Part shown: in pieces, positions 17,283-27,353 of the stretch
Position numbering within the stretch: the stretch's first letter is position 1
Layout: the number at the start of each line of letters is the position of its first letter
Source: Candidatus Omnitrophota bacterium
Lineage (GTDB): Bacteria > Hinthialibacterota > Hinthialibacteria > Hinthialibacterales > Hinthialibacteraceae
NCBI GenBank assembly: GCA_016934335.1
Contig: JAFGTC010000297.1
Location: forward strand, 1 to 48,235
Length of the DNA: 48,235 nucleotides
Direction: 5' to 3'
Position numbers and translations under genes: made by a program
Notes under the pieces: model-generated
The model's database searches: none
The model's input: the letters and a program-made list of their open reading frames with translations, nothing else
Told to the model about the DNA's origin: nothing

Positions 17283-18356
17283 ATGAAATCGATGGCATTC
17301 ACAGTAGGATTCGTTATCTTCCTGGCGCCGGTTTGTTTTGTGGACGACGAGGATATTCAAATTGAGCGCGTCTTCGGCCCGGAGCATCCTGGAATCTACA
17401 AACATCCCGCCTCCATCACCGAATTAGACAACGGCGACTTGTACATCGCTTATTACGGCGGCTCCGGCGAATACGCCGTCGATACCGCCGTTTATGGATC
17501 GCGTTTAAAAGCCGGTGAAACAACATGGTCTTTTCCCCGAGTGATCGCCGACACGCCTGACCGCTCGGAAGGCAATCCGGTCGTCTGGCAGGCCCCGGAC
17601 GGTCTTGTTTGGCTGTTTTATGTCAATCGATACGGCGACACCTGGTCGACGTCTCGGGTGAAAGCCAAAATTTCCAAAGACGGCGCGCAAACCTGGTCCG
17701 ATTCATTCTTGTTGACCTTCGAAGAAGGTACCATGGTTCGCGGCCAGCCGATCGTGTTGAACAACGCCGACTATCTTCTTCCTCTTTATCTCGAAAAAGG
17801 CGCGGATACGGAGCGCACCGATCCCGCCACTTCGTCCTTTTTTCTCCGCTATAATCCTCAAGACAAAACCTGGAAGCCGACAAATCTGATTCATTCCCCT
17901 ATGGGCAACCTGCAAGCGCAGGCGGCTCAAATCACCGGCGACTACCTTGTATGCTACATCCGCCGGGGAGGCGATTACGAACCCACGAACGACGGCTATC
18001 TGCTTCGCGCCGAATCTCGAGACGGAGGATATACATGGAGCGACGCCGTGCAAACCTCATTTCCGAATCCGAATGCCGCCGTCGATTTCATCAAACTGCA
18101 AAACGGCCATCTTCTTCTCGTTTACAATGACAGCATGAACGAACGGACTCCCCTAACGGCGGCCGTCTCGACGGATCATGACAAAACCTATCCCTACCGG
18201 CGCAATATCGCCGAAGGAGACAACACCTTTGCTTATCCTTACGCAATTCAAACCCGCGACGGCAAAATCCATGTCGTCTATACCACTGAAAACCGAACCG
18301 TCATCATGCACGCCGCCTTTGACGAAAAAGCCGTTTTGCGCGTTTCATCAAAGTGA
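17283..18356 (+). CDS. Secreted BNR-repeat sialidase-like protein
   Basis: The 357-residue protein has a Sec leader (MKSMAFTVGFVIFLAPVC). Its body is a six-bladed BNR/sialidase-type propeller with Asp boxes SKDGAQTW (131-138) and SRDGGYTW (near 245) and a degenerate third (STDHDKTY). An early RxFG plus HPASITELDNGDLYIAYYGG resembles exo-sialidase-family proteins of the planctomycete type. Classic sialidase catalytic residues (Arg triad, Tyr/Glu) cannot be assigned with confidence, so sialidase activity is not claimed; rhamnosidase or other glycosidase roles occur in the same fold. The ATG at 17283 follows GGAG and lies 16 bp after the preceding stop. Confidence 0.8.
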   Translation: MKSMAFTVGFVIFLAPVCFVDDEDIQIERVFGPEHPGIYKHPASITELDNGDLYIAYYGGSGEYAVDTAVYGSRLKAGETTWSFPRVIADTPDRSEGNPVVWQAPDGLVWLFYVNRYGDTWSTSRVKAKISKDGAQTWSDSFLLTFEEGTMVRGQPIVLNNADYLLPLYLEKGADTERTDPATSSFFLRYNPQDKTWKPTNLIHSPMGNLQAQAAQITGDYLVCYIRRGGDYEPTNDGYLLRAESRDGGYTWSDAVQTSFPNPNAAVDFIKLQNGHLLLVYNDSMNERTPLTAAVSTDHDKTYPYRRNIAEGDNTFAYPYAIQTRDGKIHVVYTTENRTVIMHAAFDEKAVLRVSSK

Positions 18357-18490
18357 AAATCCGACTTTTTGAAACTGAAACGTCTCATTCCATTTCCATC
18401 GCCTGATGTTTTTTCCGATTCATGCTACGATGATGCGGCGTGTCTTGCTGCGCCGATTCGTAAATTATCCTTGATGGAGAGAAGAGAAAT

Positions 18491-18796
18491 ATGTACGTTG
18501 TATGCGTGACGATTCATGTCAAATCGGAGCATGTCGATCCTTTCATACAAGCCACTTTGGAAAACGCCCGCCAGACTCGCAAAGAGCCGGGAAACATTCG
18601 CTTTGACGTGCTGCAGGCGGAGGATGACTTCACTCGCTTCTTCCTCTATGAATGCTATAAAATGCCCAGCGACTTCACCGCGCATCAACAAACGGAGCAT
18701 TATCTAACCTGGCGGGAAACTGTGCAGGACTGGATGGCGGAAAAACGAATCGGCGTCAAACACAACAGCATTTTCCCCGACGATCAAAGCGAGTAG
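18491..18796 (+). CDS. Antibiotic biosynthesis monooxygenase-like protein, LsrG-like
   Basis: The 101-residue cytoplasmic protein is one ABM dimeric alpha-beta barrel domain. The segment from EPGNIRFDVLQ through RFFLYECYK and HQQTEHYLTW matches the order and spacing in LsrG, which processes phospho-AI-2, and in YgiN-type quinol monooxygenases. Members are often oxidoreductases or isomerases of small carbonyl compounds. With no Lsr transporter or kinase nearby, a specific AI-2 role is not supported. The ATG lies after a purine-rich GGAGAGAAGAG stretch. Confidence 0.85.
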   Translation: MYVVCVTIHVKSEHVDPFIQATLENARQTRKEPGNIRFDVLQAEDDFTRFFLYECYKMPSDFTAHQQTEHYLTWRETVQDWMAEKRIGVKHNSIFPDDQSE

Positions 18797-18820
18797 ATCC
18801 TCTTCACAGATGCAATTCGG

Positions 18821-18864
18821 CGGGCGCAAGGAGCCGGGCGCACAAGAGGCCGGGTGCAAGGGGC
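18821..18864. repeat. Three imperfect GC-rich tandem units
   Basis: The units are CGGGCGCAAGGAGC (18821-18834), CGGGCGCACAAGAGGC (18835-18850) and CGGGTGCAAGGGGC (18851-18864), in the gap between convergent genes. Unit lengths are 14, 16 and 14. No T-run or stem is obvious. Confidence 0.6.
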
Positions 18865-18945
18865 AACGAATATCAAGGGGCGGAGAATATTTTGAGAGGC
18901 TGATTTCAAAGTGGTGCACAGCCCCTCTTCGCCTGAAAGAGCAGG

Positions 18946-21171
18946 TTATTTCGGCGCTTCGATATATCCATAATAGCGCCCCATCCAGTAGGGAGTCAGC
19001 CAAAAGACGCCGCTGCTTTCCAGACGTCCTTCAGGATCGCTGAAATCGCCGGATATAACATCCCAGGGATTTTTATCCCAGCGCATCACCCCGCGCTCGC
19101 TGGGGGGAAGCATGCGGCTGGTTTGAAGCGGCTCCAACATCGGATGACGCACCAGGCGGATGTCTTCGCGACGCGAATTGTCGATTCGCCACTGCGTCAA
19201 ATCCAGCGGTTGATCGCGTAGAAACGCGGCGCTTTCATCCAAATGGAAATTGTTCCCGCCCAAGCATCCAAACATAAAGTTAAAGAATGGATTTTGATCG
19301 TTCTCGACGGTTCGATAAACCCAGGTCAGCGCTTCCCGATAAATAGCAAGCAGCTCGGGATCGTCTTCATACAACAGCAATGCGGGAGCGGCGAACATGA
19401 ACAACTCATCGTCGATATGAGTGCGATCGGCGCGACCGTAACTTTTGGGACGGCGCGCATTCTGGGCGTATCCATGCTGCTCGATCAATTTTTTGTATTC
19501 ATTCTGATATGTTTCGTCGCCGGTGATATGATGCGCCGCTTTTAAGAAGGAAAGAATTTCAAATGAATTGATAGGCTTTTCGACGCGCCAATTGGGATCG
19601 TGATTCAATTTTTCGGGCGACCATACGCCCCAACGGGTGTGTTTTCCGTCAATATCTCGAAGCACATATCCACCGCCGATAATTGAATCCATGATCTTCG
19701 CGACGAGGCGGCGCACACGCTCTTTTCGCTCCGCATCGGCCGCTAGATCATAATAAAAAAGATAGGCGAACATATGGCCTGTAATTTCATCGGAACTTGT
19801 ATCGCCTTTCCAAAGCCATTTTTGATCGGATGACGAGCGCCAGCGTTCTTCAACCGGTTTGTAGCGAGGATCGCGCACCTGCATTTCCGCCTTTTGCTGC
19901 GGCGTGTAGGTTCGATTCGGATCGGCCATCTCCGTCCAGTTGCTGGGAATCATGGTTCTCGCCAAGAATCCGTCCGTATCGGTGATGGTTTGCAGCATTT
20001 CCAGCGCCTCAAACGCCCGGTCGGCGTTCGCTTTGGCCTGGGGATCCTGAGTGACGGCATAACGAAAGCATTCCATCACCATATAAAAACCGGTATAGCT
20101 GCCGTCATTGTCGTCATCCCGCACTTTATAAAAATTTTTGTTGGAAGGATCGGGAAAAAAACATTTTTCGACAAACCACGGCTCCCGGACATGGCGCTTG
20201 AGACAGATCTCCAGATAATGATCCGCCTTGTCTTTGAGCGTCATCATGCGGGTTTTGATCGCGCTGACTCCATTCGCCGTCGCGATCCAGGCCCCGCCGT
20301 TTGAATCGAAAGCGATATCGCGCACATCGTCGCTGAGCAGCCAGCGCCGGCTATGGCGCAGAGACCAGGATTCTCCGTCATAACGCGCTGCGCCCAGGCC
20401 GGTTCCAACCCACAATCGTCCATCCGGCGCAAAGGCCAATGTGCGGACGTCATAGTAAGGCAATCCATCGTCGCTGGTTACAGTATCAACGCGTACGCCG
20501 TTCTCGTAGACATCGATCCCGCCTAATTCTCCAAGCCACAGGCGGCCGTCCGGCGCAAAAGCCGCCGCATTGACTTCCGATGAATACAATTCGTCATCTT
20601 GATAATAATATCGGCTTCCATAAGACGCGACATGATGCAAACCCATCCCCGCGGCTACCCAGAAACTCCCATCCTTGTCGATGGCGATGTCGTTGACGTC
20701 TCCCGACCAGGTCCGCGGAACACTCCGCCATTCATTGTTCAGGTAAATCCATGAATCGTCAGGTCCCAAAGCGATGATGCGCTCTCCATCCCCCGCGAGG
20801 CAGGATATCGCTCCATGTATTTCCCGGATTTTCTCGCAGTGATCATCTGCAATCCGGTAAAGGCCGTCCCACGAGCCAACCCAGACGCCGTCTGCGCCGT
20901 CAATATACAGATCATACATCGGACCTTTGGGAGCATTCTCAGGTGAAATCCATTTCCCGTTTTCCAGAATATAAAGTCCGTCTTTCGTCGCGGCGAATAC
21001 GCGATTTTCCAAATCCACAGCGACGGCGCGCACATCATTGCCATCCCTCGATTCCAGCGGATGCGGTTCGTGACGCTCCTGCATAAAAGGAGCGTCTTGA
21101 ATCGGAGCGGCCGCATACAAACATGATATTGGAACCGTTACAAAAAGGACGGCAAAGAGAATTCGCTTCAT
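18946..21171 (-). CDS. Secreted two-domain protein: reg_prop-type propeller plus helical toroid
   Basis: The 741-residue protein has a Sec leader (MKRILFAVLFVTVPISCLYAA). Residues about 45-315 hold repeats of the reg_prop or two-component-sensor type propeller: NDVRAVAVDLENRVFAATKDGLYIL, VNDIAIDKDGSFWVAAGMGL, LAFAPDGRLWVGTGLGAARYDG and similar. Residues about 320-740 are helix- and Trp-rich (KWLWKGDTSSDEITGH, DDELFMF) and look like an alpha/alpha toroid as in many glycosidases and lyases. No catalytic residue can be named. It lies 17 bp after the heme-propeller gene in the same direction, so the two are very likely cotranscribed. GAGGT precedes the ATG. Family assignment beyond the fold is not possible from sequence alone. 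Confidence 0.72.
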   Translation of the reverse strand: MKRILFAVLFVTVPISCLYAAAPIQDAPFMQERHEPHPLESRDGNDVRAVAVDLENRVFAATKDGLYILENGKWISPENAPKGPMYDLYIDGADGVWVGSWDGLYRIADDHCEKIREIHGAISCLAGDGERIIALGPDDSWIYLNNEWRSVPRTWSGDVNDIAIDKDGSFWVAAGMGLHHVASYGSRYYYQDDELYSSEVNAAAFAPDGRLWLGELGGIDVYENGVRVDTVTSDDGLPYYDVRTLAFAPDGRLWVGTGLGAARYDGESWSLRHSRRWLLSDDVRDIAFDSNGGAWIATANGVSAIKTRMMTLKDKADHYLEICLKRHVREPWFVEKCFFPDPSNKNFYKVRDDDNDGSYTGFYMVMECFRYAVTQDPQAKANADRAFEALEMLQTITDTDGFLARTMIPSNWTEMADPNRTYTPQQKAEMQVRDPRYKPVEERWRSSSDQKWLWKGDTSSDEITGHMFAYLFYYDLAADAERKERVRRLVAKIMDSIIGGGYVLRDIDGKHTRWGVWSPEKLNHDPNWRVEKPINSFEILSFLKAAHHITGDETYQNEYKKLIEQHGYAQNARRPKSYGRADRTHIDDELFMFAAPALLLYEDDPELLAIYREALTWVYRTVENDQNPFFNFMFGCLGGNNFHLDESAAFLRDQPLDLTQWRIDNSRREDIRLVRHPMLEPLQTSRMLPPSERGVMRWDKNPWDVISGDFSDPEGRLESSGVFWLTPYWMGRYYGYIEAPK

Positions 21172-21188
21172 GAGAAAAACCTCTTTGG

Positions 21189-23048
21189 CTACAGCGAGAG
21201 AATATATTCGGCCAAATCGTGAATTTCCTGCGGAGTCAGGTTGGATGTTTTACCGTGCGCGTCGTTGGGATTATATTTTGTGAATACTTCTTCGATGGTC
21301 AGTGCGCGACCGTCGTGCAGATAAGGCGCCGTCCGCCAGAGTTCCACCAATGTCGGCGTGTCGAATTTTTGATTCGCGCCGCCGGACTGATCGCCGCTCA
21401 CATCGTAACTCTTCAAATTCGTATACAGAGGCGCCGGATGGCAGGAACTGCAATTGGACTTCTGAAATATATCCCTGCCGCGCAGGGCGGCTTGACTGAA
21501 TCCCCCTTGAACCAGATAGGGGCTCGGAGCCGGCTTGAGCGAGCGCAAGTACTCATCGATCGCTTCCGCATCCTCTTCCGGGCATACAGCGAATTGAATA
21601 TAGCGGATGCCGGACCGCACGGCCGCTTCAGCGCTGTCTCGCACTCCGGTAATCATGGAGGGAGGCGTTTCATGCGCCAACAGCAAACTTTTAGCGTTTT
21701 TGGGATTCCCGATTCCATCATTGAGCAGATCCCAATTCAATCCATCCGCCCGGGCGTCAGGGTGGCAGCTGGAGCAGCTTTGCCATTTTTGAAAGCAAAG
21801 ACATGCGTCATGAAACAACATCTCGCCGCGGCGTATTTTGGACATGGGAGAACGGGAAGGCCGCAGCGCAATGGAGCGCGCTCTGGAATACTCGCCGGGA
21901 GGGATATCCATCACGCCAATCGAATCACTGAAATACTCGGCCAAATAAGCCTTATCATCGATTAAGGCGACGCCTCGAGGCCCCTTGCCTTGTAAAGGAA
22001 TTCTTTTCCGGAGTCCCGTCATAAATGAAAGGTCATTGGCAGGATTCACATCGGAATACCCGGTCTTTTTCGCCTCTTCGCTGCGATCGACTTTGGCTAA
22101 TTTCTCATGAAGCCCGGCTCGATCGATGACCTGCAGTTCATGCGCGCCGGCGATCGTAACGCATAAATAGCGGCCATCCTCCGTACAACGCACGCTCCAT
22201 GGATTGGCGGCGCCCGAATCGACGCTGTCGAGAAGAACCGCGGCGTAATGCGTCTGGCTCTCCACATCGATGATGCTCAACGCATTGGTATTGATCCACC
22301 CCCGCTCCAATTGAGTCGTCGGCAGTTGATAGCGAGCCAGCACATGAGGAACATAGGCATAGCGCCCATCCGGAGAAAGACAAATATCCTTCAGATCCAC
22401 GCTGCCATTGGGAAAGCGAATATTGTTGACGACGCGCTGCTCGCGGACGTCGATGACGGACGCCTGAGCGGCCGCATAGTCCTCATTGGCGCGCATATTG
22501 TGAAGGTGATTGACTACAAACAAATAATGTTCGTCCTGACTCAGAACCGCGGCGACCGGCTCCCGCACAACGGCGATTCGCGCCGTCTCCCTCCCGCTTT
22601 GCAGGCAGCAAATCGACACATCATTCGTAAATCGATTGCATACATACAACGTCTTCCCGTCTTTGCTGACCGCTATAGCGCAGGGAGAATGACCAACCCA
22701 GATCGACTGTACAATTTTTCGGGAAGGAAGATCGATGACATAGACTTTGCCGGTTGGAGAGTCGCCGGCAACGTACAATTGCGTCTCATCGGGAGACAAC
22801 GCCAAGCCGGACGGCCGATCCGGCAGTACGATTTCATAGAGAATTTGTTCGGTTTGGACGTCAAACGCCGCCATCTTTTTTGCCGAATATTCCGCCGCAT
22901 AAATAATCCTGCCAGTCTTGTTGGCCTGCAGCATCGATGGCGACAAACAGGCGTCGTCCGCAGTTCCCGTTTGCGCTGTACAATCAATTCCCAAGCCTGC
23001 GATAAAAACAATCGATATAACCGTTAAAAAGAAGCGGCGGATTTCCAT
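21189..23048 (-). CDS. YVTN beta-propeller fused to di-heme cytochrome c peroxidase-like domain
   Basis: The 619-residue protein has a Sec leader (MEIRRFFLTVISIVFIAGLG). Residues about 35-400 are a seven-bladed YncE/YVTN propeller (RPSGLALSPDETQLYVAGD, HSPCAIAVSKDGKTLYVCN, LKDICLSPDGRYAYVPH). The C-terminal part has two CxxCH heme sites (425-429 and 533-537, both CSSCH), a typical MauG/CCP-type layout, with DTPTLVELWRTAPYLHDGRA near the end. It should be an exported redox protein; the electron partner and substrate are unknown. The ATG at 23046-23048 is preferred over a GTG three codons upstream because AAGGTG is correctly placed before it. GH51 lies 69 bp upstream. Confidence 0.87.
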   Translation of the reverse strand: MEIRRFFLTVISIVFIAGLGIDCTAQTGTADDACLSPSMLQANKTGRIIYAAEYSAKKMAAFDVQTEQILYEIVLPDRPSGLALSPDETQLYVAGDSPTGKVYVIDLPSRKIVQSIWVGHSPCAIAVSKDGKTLYVCNRFTNDVSICCLQSGRETARIAVVREPVAAVLSQDEHYLFVVNHLHNMRANEDYAAAQASVIDVREQRVVNNIRFPNGSVDLKDICLSPDGRYAYVPHVLARYQLPTTQLERGWINTNALSIIDVESQTHYAAVLLDSVDSGAANPWSVRCTEDGRYLCVTIAGAHELQVIDRAGLHEKLAKVDRSEEAKKTGYSDVNPANDLSFMTGLRKRIPLQGKGPRGVALIDDKAYLAEYFSDSIGVMDIPPGEYSRARSIALRPSRSPMSKIRRGEMLFHDACLCFQKWQSCSSCHPDARADGLNWDLLNDGIGNPKNAKSLLLAHETPPSMITGVRDSAEAAVRSGIRYIQFAVCPEEDAEAIDEYLRSLKPAPSPYLVQGGFSQAALRGRDIFQKSNCSSCHPAPLYTNLKSYDVSGDQSGGANQKFDTPTLVELWRTAPYLHDGRALTIEEVFTKYNPNDAHGKTSNLTPQEIHDLAEYILSL

Positions 23049-23117
23049 AAAGCGCACCTTATGACCAGTCTATATTCGAATCCCAGCATGAAAAGAAGAT
23101 TTCGATTTTCTGTGATC

Positions 23118-24692
23118 TCATTGAATTTCAAAGACGACCACGGATTTCGGAGGCAAAACTGCTTTAATGCCATCCTTGTTGAACTCATAGTGGTGAAACG
23201 TTTCGGGCTTCACGGATTCCGGATCATCAAACGTGTTATGCGCCGTGATCGCGTCGGCGGTCAAAACGCGCGCCAGGACGCTCGAAGGATCCGCGCCTCG
23301 CAGCTCGCAATCAAGCTCCGCCGAATTATTCGGATCAAGATTGCAGAGGGAAATCAGAATGCTCCCCTCCCGGCTGCGGGAAGCGGAGGCGTTGAGCATG
23401 GGGATTTTTTCATTGCCGAACTGATAATCGCCGCATTGCAGATAAGCGGGAAGCAGCACAGCGTCCTGATGCCCCTTGAACATTTCGAAGACGTGATACG
23501 TCGGCGTCAGAAGCATTTTTTCGCCTTGCGTCAACACCATCGCTTGAAGAACATTGATGGTTTGCGCGATGTTCGCCATTTGTACGCGTTCGCAATGCCG
23601 GTTGAAAATATTGAAAGTCAGCCCCGCCACCAACGCGTCGCGCAGCGAATTCTGCTGATACAAAAATCCGGGATTCGTGCCCGGCTCGACGGCGTGCCAG
23701 GCGCCCCATTCATCCACGATCAATCCGACGCGCTTCTCCAGATCGTATTGATCCATGATGGCGCTGTGCGCGGCGAGAATCTCATCCATTTCCAACGCGC
23801 GCTGCAATTGGGCGAACCAATCTTCTTCCTCGAAGTCCGTGGCCGAGCGGCTTTTCTTTCCGGAGCCGCAATAATAGTGCAGGCTGAGGCCGTTCATGCG
23901 CCTGCCGGCTTTTTTCATCAACACTTCCGTCCAATCGAATCGGGTTCCATACGAACCGCAGGCGATTTTATACAAGCGGTTTCCGGAGAAGTTGCGCAGA
24001 TAGGTCTGGTAGCGCTGATACAGATCGGCGTAATATTCGGGCGTCATGTTCCCGCCGCATCCCCAACTTTCGTTGCCGACGCCCCAGAACTTGACTTTCC
24101 ACGGCTCTTTGCGGCCGTTCTGGCGGCGGAGATTCGCCATGGGAGAATCGCCGTCGAATGTGATGTATTCGACCCACTGCTGCATTTCCAGTACGGAGCC
24201 GCTGCCTACATTCCCGCAGATGTAAGGTTCTAAGCCCAGCATTTCGCAGAGATCGAGAAATTCATGCGTCCCGAAATGATTGTTTTCCGTGACCATGCCC
24301 CAATGGGTGTTGACCATGGGCGGGCGCTTCTCTTTGGGGCCGATGCCGTCCATCCAGTGATACTCATCGGCGAAACAGCCGCCCGGCCAGCGAAGAACAG
24401 GGATGTCCAGATCCTTCAACGCTTCGACGACATCGTTGCGAATGCCGCGCGTATTGGGGATGGGGCTGTCTTCTCCCACCCAGACTCCCCCGTAAATGCA
24501 GCCGCCCAGATGTTCGGCGAAATGGCCGTAAATGTTTTTGTTAATCGTTTCCGATCCAAGATCGGCGTCGACAACCAGTTTATTGGCGCTGAAAGAGGCG
24601 ACGGGCGAAAAAACACATAGAAGCAAAATCACAAAAGCGGCGAGGAAGCCCTTCCCGTCTCTGCGATCGTATATGTCATGAAATTGGCTCAT
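23118..24692 (-). CDS. Secreted alpha-L-arabinofuranosidase, GH51
   Basis: The 524-residue protein carries a Sec signal with an 18-residue hydrophobic core ([20 protein letters not shown]), unusual because most GH51 enzymes are cytoplasmic. Signature stretches are intact: [32 protein letters not shown], acid/base Glu in [13 protein letters not shown] and nucleophile Glu in [10 protein letters not shown]. The enzyme should release terminal arabinofuranose from arabinan or arabinoxylan. I prefer the ATG at 24692 (AAAGGA before it, shorter n-region); an ATG at 24728 is a fair alternative. It follows the GH2 gene by 65 bp on the same strand. Confidence 0.95.
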   Translation of the reverse strand: MSQFHDIYDRRDGKGFLAAFVILLLCVFSPVASFSANKLVVDADLGSETINKNIYGHFAEHLGGCIYGGVWVGEDSPIPNTRGIRNDVVEALKDLDIPVLRWPGGCFADEYHWMDGIGPKEKRPPMVNTHWGMVTENNHFGTHEFLDLCEMLGLEPYICGNVGSGSVLEMQQWVEYITFDGDSPMANLRRQNGRKEPWKVKFWGVGNESWGCGGNMTPEYYADLYQRYQTYLRNFSGNRLYKIACGSYGTRFDWTEVLMKKAGRRMNGLSLHYYCGSGKKSRSATDFEEEDWFAQLQRALEMDEILAAHSAIMDQYDLEKRVGLIVDEWGAWHAVEPGTNPGFLYQQNSLRDALVAGLTFNIFNRHCERVQMANIAQTINVLQAMVLTQGEKMLLTPTYHVFEMFKGHQDAVLLPAYLQCGDYQFGNEKIPMLNASASRSREGSILISLCNLDPNNSAELDCELRGADPSSVLARVLTADAITAHNTFDDPESVKPETFHHYEFNKDGIKAVLPPKSVVVFEIQ

Positions 24693-24757
24693 TATGTTGA
24701 TCCTTTCGATTAGATTCTTTGAGTCCATCTTCCAGAAATAAGCGAATTAATCAAGCC

Positions 24758-27043
24758 TCAATTTGACGGTTCGACCAAGATGGCCGCATCGATGAATTGG
24801 CCGCCGTCGTCTTGATGGCAATGGACGGCGATGAGGTTTTCACCCTTTTTTAACGCGCCGCGCAGCTTTTCCGTGATGTCGAATCCCTCATAACCGTCAT
24901 TCCAGCGCTTCCGATTCCAGATCAATTTTCCATTGATATAGACGGAAGTTTCATTGTCATAATGGATAGCGAGTTGAGCCGACTCAAAAGGAGCGCCGTC
25001 ATAAACGAAAGTTCGCCGCAGCCAGATATCTTTCGTTTTCCAGGGAGTGCCGATGAATTGTTCCGATCCGCCCTTGTCGCCGAATCCGCCGCAGCCTTCC
25101 TTCCATGACGAATCGTCAAAATCCGATTGATGCCAATCATTCGCCGGCTTGTCGGTGTTGTATTTCCAGAGATTGGCTTTCATGCCGTCGGGGGCTGCGC
25201 CTAACAGCACGTTCATTTCGCTCTTCGATTTCTGTATTTGAAGAGGCGGATCGATTTCATAGGCGGCCCGGCGGGATTGAATGCCATGCAGTTTTTCCGC
25301 ATCGAATTTGGCGGTGCGATCAAATTTGAAAATTCCATTCTTTTCCTGCTCGACGTCGGTTAACTGCGTGTAGCAATATCCGCAAAGATTCCGGTTATCC
25401 AACTGCGCATCAATAAGACCGGCGAATCGTTCATAAAATTCTTCGAGCGTTTTGGGACTGTTGCCGTATCCCCAGGATTTGCCGTCTTCGCTTTCAAACC
25501 AGCCGATGCCGCCGAATTCGCTGACAAAGAAAGGAATCCCTCTACTCGCCGATCCGCCGTATCGTTCGGGCAAGGAAACGCTCTGAAAATAATTCTCCCA
25601 TTTGTCTTTGAAAGCCGCCGGATTCTGATTGTAGTCATGGGCGTCCATCACTTCGGGATCGGGAAGGCTATGGCTCCATCCGCTCGTATCGAGAACCGGC
25701 CGGGAGGGATCGAGCGCGCGCGTCAATCGTACGACGGTATTCTGCAGATCTCCGGCCGAACCTGGCGTTTCATTGAAGGGACACCAGCCGATAATCGACG
25801 GATGATTGCGATCGCGCCGGACAATCTCCACCCACTCGTCGATGATGGGTCGATTGACGACCGGATTGCTGTAATCCGCCCCGTAGCTCGGGTATTCGCC
25901 CCAAACAAGATACCCTAGTTTATCGGCCCAATACAGGAAGCGCGGTTCGAAGACTTTTTGATGAAGTCGAGCGCCGTTGAAGCCGGCGGCTTTGGATAAT
26001 GCAATATCTCCCCGGAGAAATTCATCCGTAGGAGAGGTCCAAATCCCGTCGGGATTGAAGCCTTGATCAAGCACCAATCGTTGGAAGACGGGTTGATCGT
26101 TCAGCAGAATCGCGCCGCCCTCGATCGTCACCTTTCGAAGGCCGAAATAGCTGTTCAATTCGTCGACAACCTCATTTCCTTTTTTAAGCGAGAGATTGAG
26201 ATCGTACAGGAAGGGATGATCGAGCGACCAAAGATTCTTCTGCGCCAGATCGACCACGAAATAATTGTTGCGCCACGAAGCGTCCGTCTCTGCGGCGCCA
26301 ACGACTTTTCCATCGGCGCCGGCCGATGCATGCAATGTCAAACCGCGGCTTGGACCGTCAACTTCGGCTTGAAGAATAATGCGAGAATGATCCGGATCGG
26401 GCGTAATTTTGATGTCGCGAATAAAACTGGAGCCCACGCCCTCCAGCCAGACGGTCTGCCAGATTCCCGTCGTGCGCGTATAGAAGATGCCATGACTTTC
26501 TTCCCGAATGGATTGCTTCCCAAGAGGCTGCAAGCCGCCGGCCGAATCGTCAAAGGCATGGATGATAATAATATTGTTTCCCGGCTTAAGCGCCTTCGTT
26601 ATATCGAACGAAAATGCGGCGTTGCCGCCTTGATGCCGGCCGATCAACTCTCCATTGATCCATACCCGCGTAATCCAATCGCATGCGCCGATATGCAGGC
26701 GGATGCGCTCCGCAGACCAATCTTGTGGGACCGTAAAGGATCGGCGATACCAGACATTTTTCATGAAGCCCGTGCGCTTGATGCCGGAGAGCCGGCTTTC
26801 GCGGCAGAATGGAACAACGATGGCTTCGGGCAGCGACTCCATCTTCAGAAAAGATTCATCGGCGTTATCCTGCGTTTCGGCAAACTCCCATACGCCGTTG
26901 AGATTGAGCCATTCAGAGCGCTGCATCTGAGGCATAGGATGTTCAGGACGAGGAATATCCGCCGTCGCCGCGATCGCCGACAAGCCCAGCATCAACAGGC
27001 AAGATAAAAAGGTTTTAATATTTCTGCCGAGATAAAATTTCAT
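24758..27043 (-). CDS. Secreted glycoside hydrolase family 2 enzyme
   Basis: The 761-residue protein has a Sec leader (MKFYLGRNIKTFLSCLLMLGLSAIAATA). The order is sugar-binding jelly roll (EWLNLNGVWEFAE), Ig-like domain, then TIM barrel: acid/base Glu in GWCPFNETPGS and nucleophile Glu in FFVSEFGGIG. A C-terminal extension of about 120 residues (SSWKEGCGGFGDKGG through 'NLIAVHCHQ') repeats a galactose-binding-like motif seen in DUF4982/GH2-type proteins. The substrate could be a beta-galactoside, beta-glucuronide or beta-mannoside; I cannot tell. The ATG at 27043 follows GGAG, and a TTG four codons upstream is rejected. It heads a run of four minus-strand genes, with GH51 next. Confidence 0.92.
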   Translation of the reverse strand: MKFYLGRNIKTFLSCLLMLGLSAIAATADIPRPEHPMPQMQRSEWLNLNGVWEFAETQDNADESFLKMESLPEAIVVPFCRESRLSGIKRTGFMKNVWYRRSFTVPQDWSAERIRLHIGACDWITRVWINGELIGRHQGGNAAFSFDITKALKPGNNIIIIHAFDDSAGGLQPLGKQSIREESHGIFYTRTTGIWQTVWLEGVGSSFIRDIKITPDPDHSRIILQAEVDGPSRGLTLHASAGADGKVVGAAETDASWRNNYFVVDLAQKNLWSLDHPFLYDLNLSLKKGNEVVDELNSYFGLRKVTIEGGAILLNDQPVFQRLVLDQGFNPDGIWTSPTDEFLRGDIALSKAAGFNGARLHQKVFEPRFLYWADKLGYLVWGEYPSYGADYSNPVVNRPIIDEWVEIVRRDRNHPSIIGWCPFNETPGSAGDLQNTVVRLTRALDPSRPVLDTSGWSHSLPDPEVMDAHDYNQNPAAFKDKWENYFQSVSLPERYGGSASRGIPFFVSEFGGIGWFESEDGKSWGYGNSPKTLEEFYERFAGLIDAQLDNRNLCGYCYTQLTDVEQEKNGIFKFDRTAKFDAEKLHGIQSRRAAYEIDPPLQIQKSKSEMNVLLGAAPDGMKANLWKYNTDKPANDWHQSDFDDSSWKEGCGGFGDKGGSEQFIGTPWKTKDIWLRRTFVYDGAPFESAQLAIHYDNETSVYINGKLIWNRKRWNDGYEGFDITEKLRGALKKGENLIAVHCHQDDGGQFIDAAILVEPSN

Positions 27044-27353
27044 GTTATTCTCCAATCAAGCGTAAACGAGATAATTCAAAGAAAAACAACATTCTTCTTA
27101 AAGAATATCCCCATAGTATTGTTTCTATCATGTTCTATCAATACGTAAGGGTGCAAACTCGACTCAAATTTGTTGCAAGGCGGCCTTTAATGGCAAACGT
27201 AAATCGCTACTTTATTTGCCATTCTCTTTGGATTTCCTTCCAAAAAGAATCCTTCCATCTTGAATCCATATAAATCACTTTGGATCTATTGTAAATTAGA
27301 TTCATGCCGTCTTTTGATTTCATGACGATCAAAACATCGAAAGGGAGAAAAGA
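27044..27353. other. Divergent intergenic region (310 bp)
   Basis: This AT-rich spacer lies between the starts of the GH2 gene (minus) and the heparinase-like gene (plus), so both promoters must be here. I find no strong paired boxes. A weak GGATT/AATCC stem with 12-nt loop lies near 27231. No open frame is convincing. Confidence 0.5.

Noticed and set aside
23061..24233. A 390-codon plus-strand frame
   Set aside because: Antisense to the GH51 gene and without a family motif.
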